NCBI GenBank assembly: GCA_009780545.1
Contig: WQZW01000052.1
Location: 1 to 8,059, forward strand
Length of the DNA: 8,059 nucleotides
Direction: 5' to 3'
Source: Treponema sp.
GTDB lineage: Bacteria > Spirochaetota > Spirochaetia > Treponematales > Breznakiellaceae
Under the pieces are notes generated by a model. That model ran no database searches, was not told where the DNA came from, and worked only from the letters and a program-made list of their open reading frames with translations. The position numbers and the translations under genes are program-made. Below, piece after piece: positions 7,791 through 8,059 of the stretch (positions are counted from its first letter, which is position 1; each line of letters starts with the position of its first letter).

Positions 7791-8059
7791 GGGTTAAACG
7801 ATGATGCTCTTCAGGAGATGCTTGAAAAGAAGGAGTACGGAGAGAACCGCCTGATCGCGGAGGCGGTGCAGCCGGAAGACGGGGAGGATGGGATGCTTGT
7901 TTTCCATTTCTCCAAGGACGAAAGGACTGGAAGGCCAAGAGAGGTAGGAGGAGGAAGGGTGGACTACCGCTCGCTCGACCTCTACGAGCCGGTGACCGAA
8001 GGGCAGCTCCTGCTTACGAGGACGTTTGCGACGACCGGCGCGCCAGGAGTGACGGTAAA
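7758..8059 (+). CDS. DUF342 (FapA-like) protein, both ends missing
   Basis: An uninterrupted frame (codons starting at positions divisible by three) reads KKKIADAGVTHGLNDDAL, then LIAEAVQPEDGEDGML and later GGGRVDYRSLDLYEPVTEG, ending TTGAPGVTV at the window edge. This pattern, a helix then 'YGI-like' turn, 'P..G.DG', 'G.vDYR..n....V..G..L' and 'T.G.PG..V', is that of DUF342, the FapA family of polymerising proteins found in spirochaetes and many flagellated bacteria. The frame continues left of 7758, but there it is antisense to folC and no longer family-like, so the true N-terminus has been lost. There is no ribosome binding site or credible start codon. The boundary is set by eye and could be off by about 20 bases. 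The exact role is unknown. Confidence 0.72.

Overview
The window looks like a chromosomal piece of a GC-rich spirochaete of the Treponema group. The main evidence is a short alanyl-tRNA synthetase (about 600 residues) that ends at the conserved GVRRIRAVL motif and lacks the C-terminal domain most bacteria have. Treponema and Borrelia AlaRS are of this size. A DUF342/FapA-like fragment and the style of the FolC sequence fit the same group. The assignment is inferred from sequence memory, with no database search.

Layout, left to right. 1-350: no intact gene; two double-hairpin repeat copies (A, B) surround a decayed extra copy of the alaS 3' end. 353-2155 (-): alaS. 2156-2798: intergenic, with the alaS promoter, repeat copy C and several strong stem-loops. 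2799-5727 (-): a two-gene beta-glucoside operon, with a PTS EIIBC permease transcribed first and a family 1 6-phospho-beta-glucosidase 13 bp behind it. The permease should import and phosphorylate a beta-glucoside, and the glucosidase should split it inside the cell to glucose-6-phosphate and an aglycone or glucose. 5728-6035: divergent intergenic region with promoters for both sides. 6036-6671 (+): a six-helix rhomboid intramembrane serine protease. 6672-6859: two more repeat copies (D, E), tail to tail between convergent genes. 6840-7790 (-): folC without its N-terminal ATP-binding part. 7758-8059 (+): the start of a DUF342 protein, also without its N-terminus and running off the window edge. 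The last two meet head to head at a break near 7760.

The most notable signal is the repeat family. Five copies share an architecture: hairpin 1, a short conserved linker reading roughly GGRYTYGGAG, hairpin 2 opening with GGAG and closing with CTCC, then ACCC. The arms differ between copies, but each arm's partner usually changes with it, so pairing is kept (18, 16, 12, 11 and 10 bp perfect stems). Some copies supply stop codons to adjacent reading frames, and two carry a terminator-like tail. Other points of interest are promoter-like sequences placed so that alaS and the rhomboid gene would have leaderless mRNAs, the duplicated alaS tail, a 16-bp stem near 2615-2651 whose G-U pairs favour a plus-strand RNA, and the folC/DUF342 junction, which is either a real deletion or a chimeric join.
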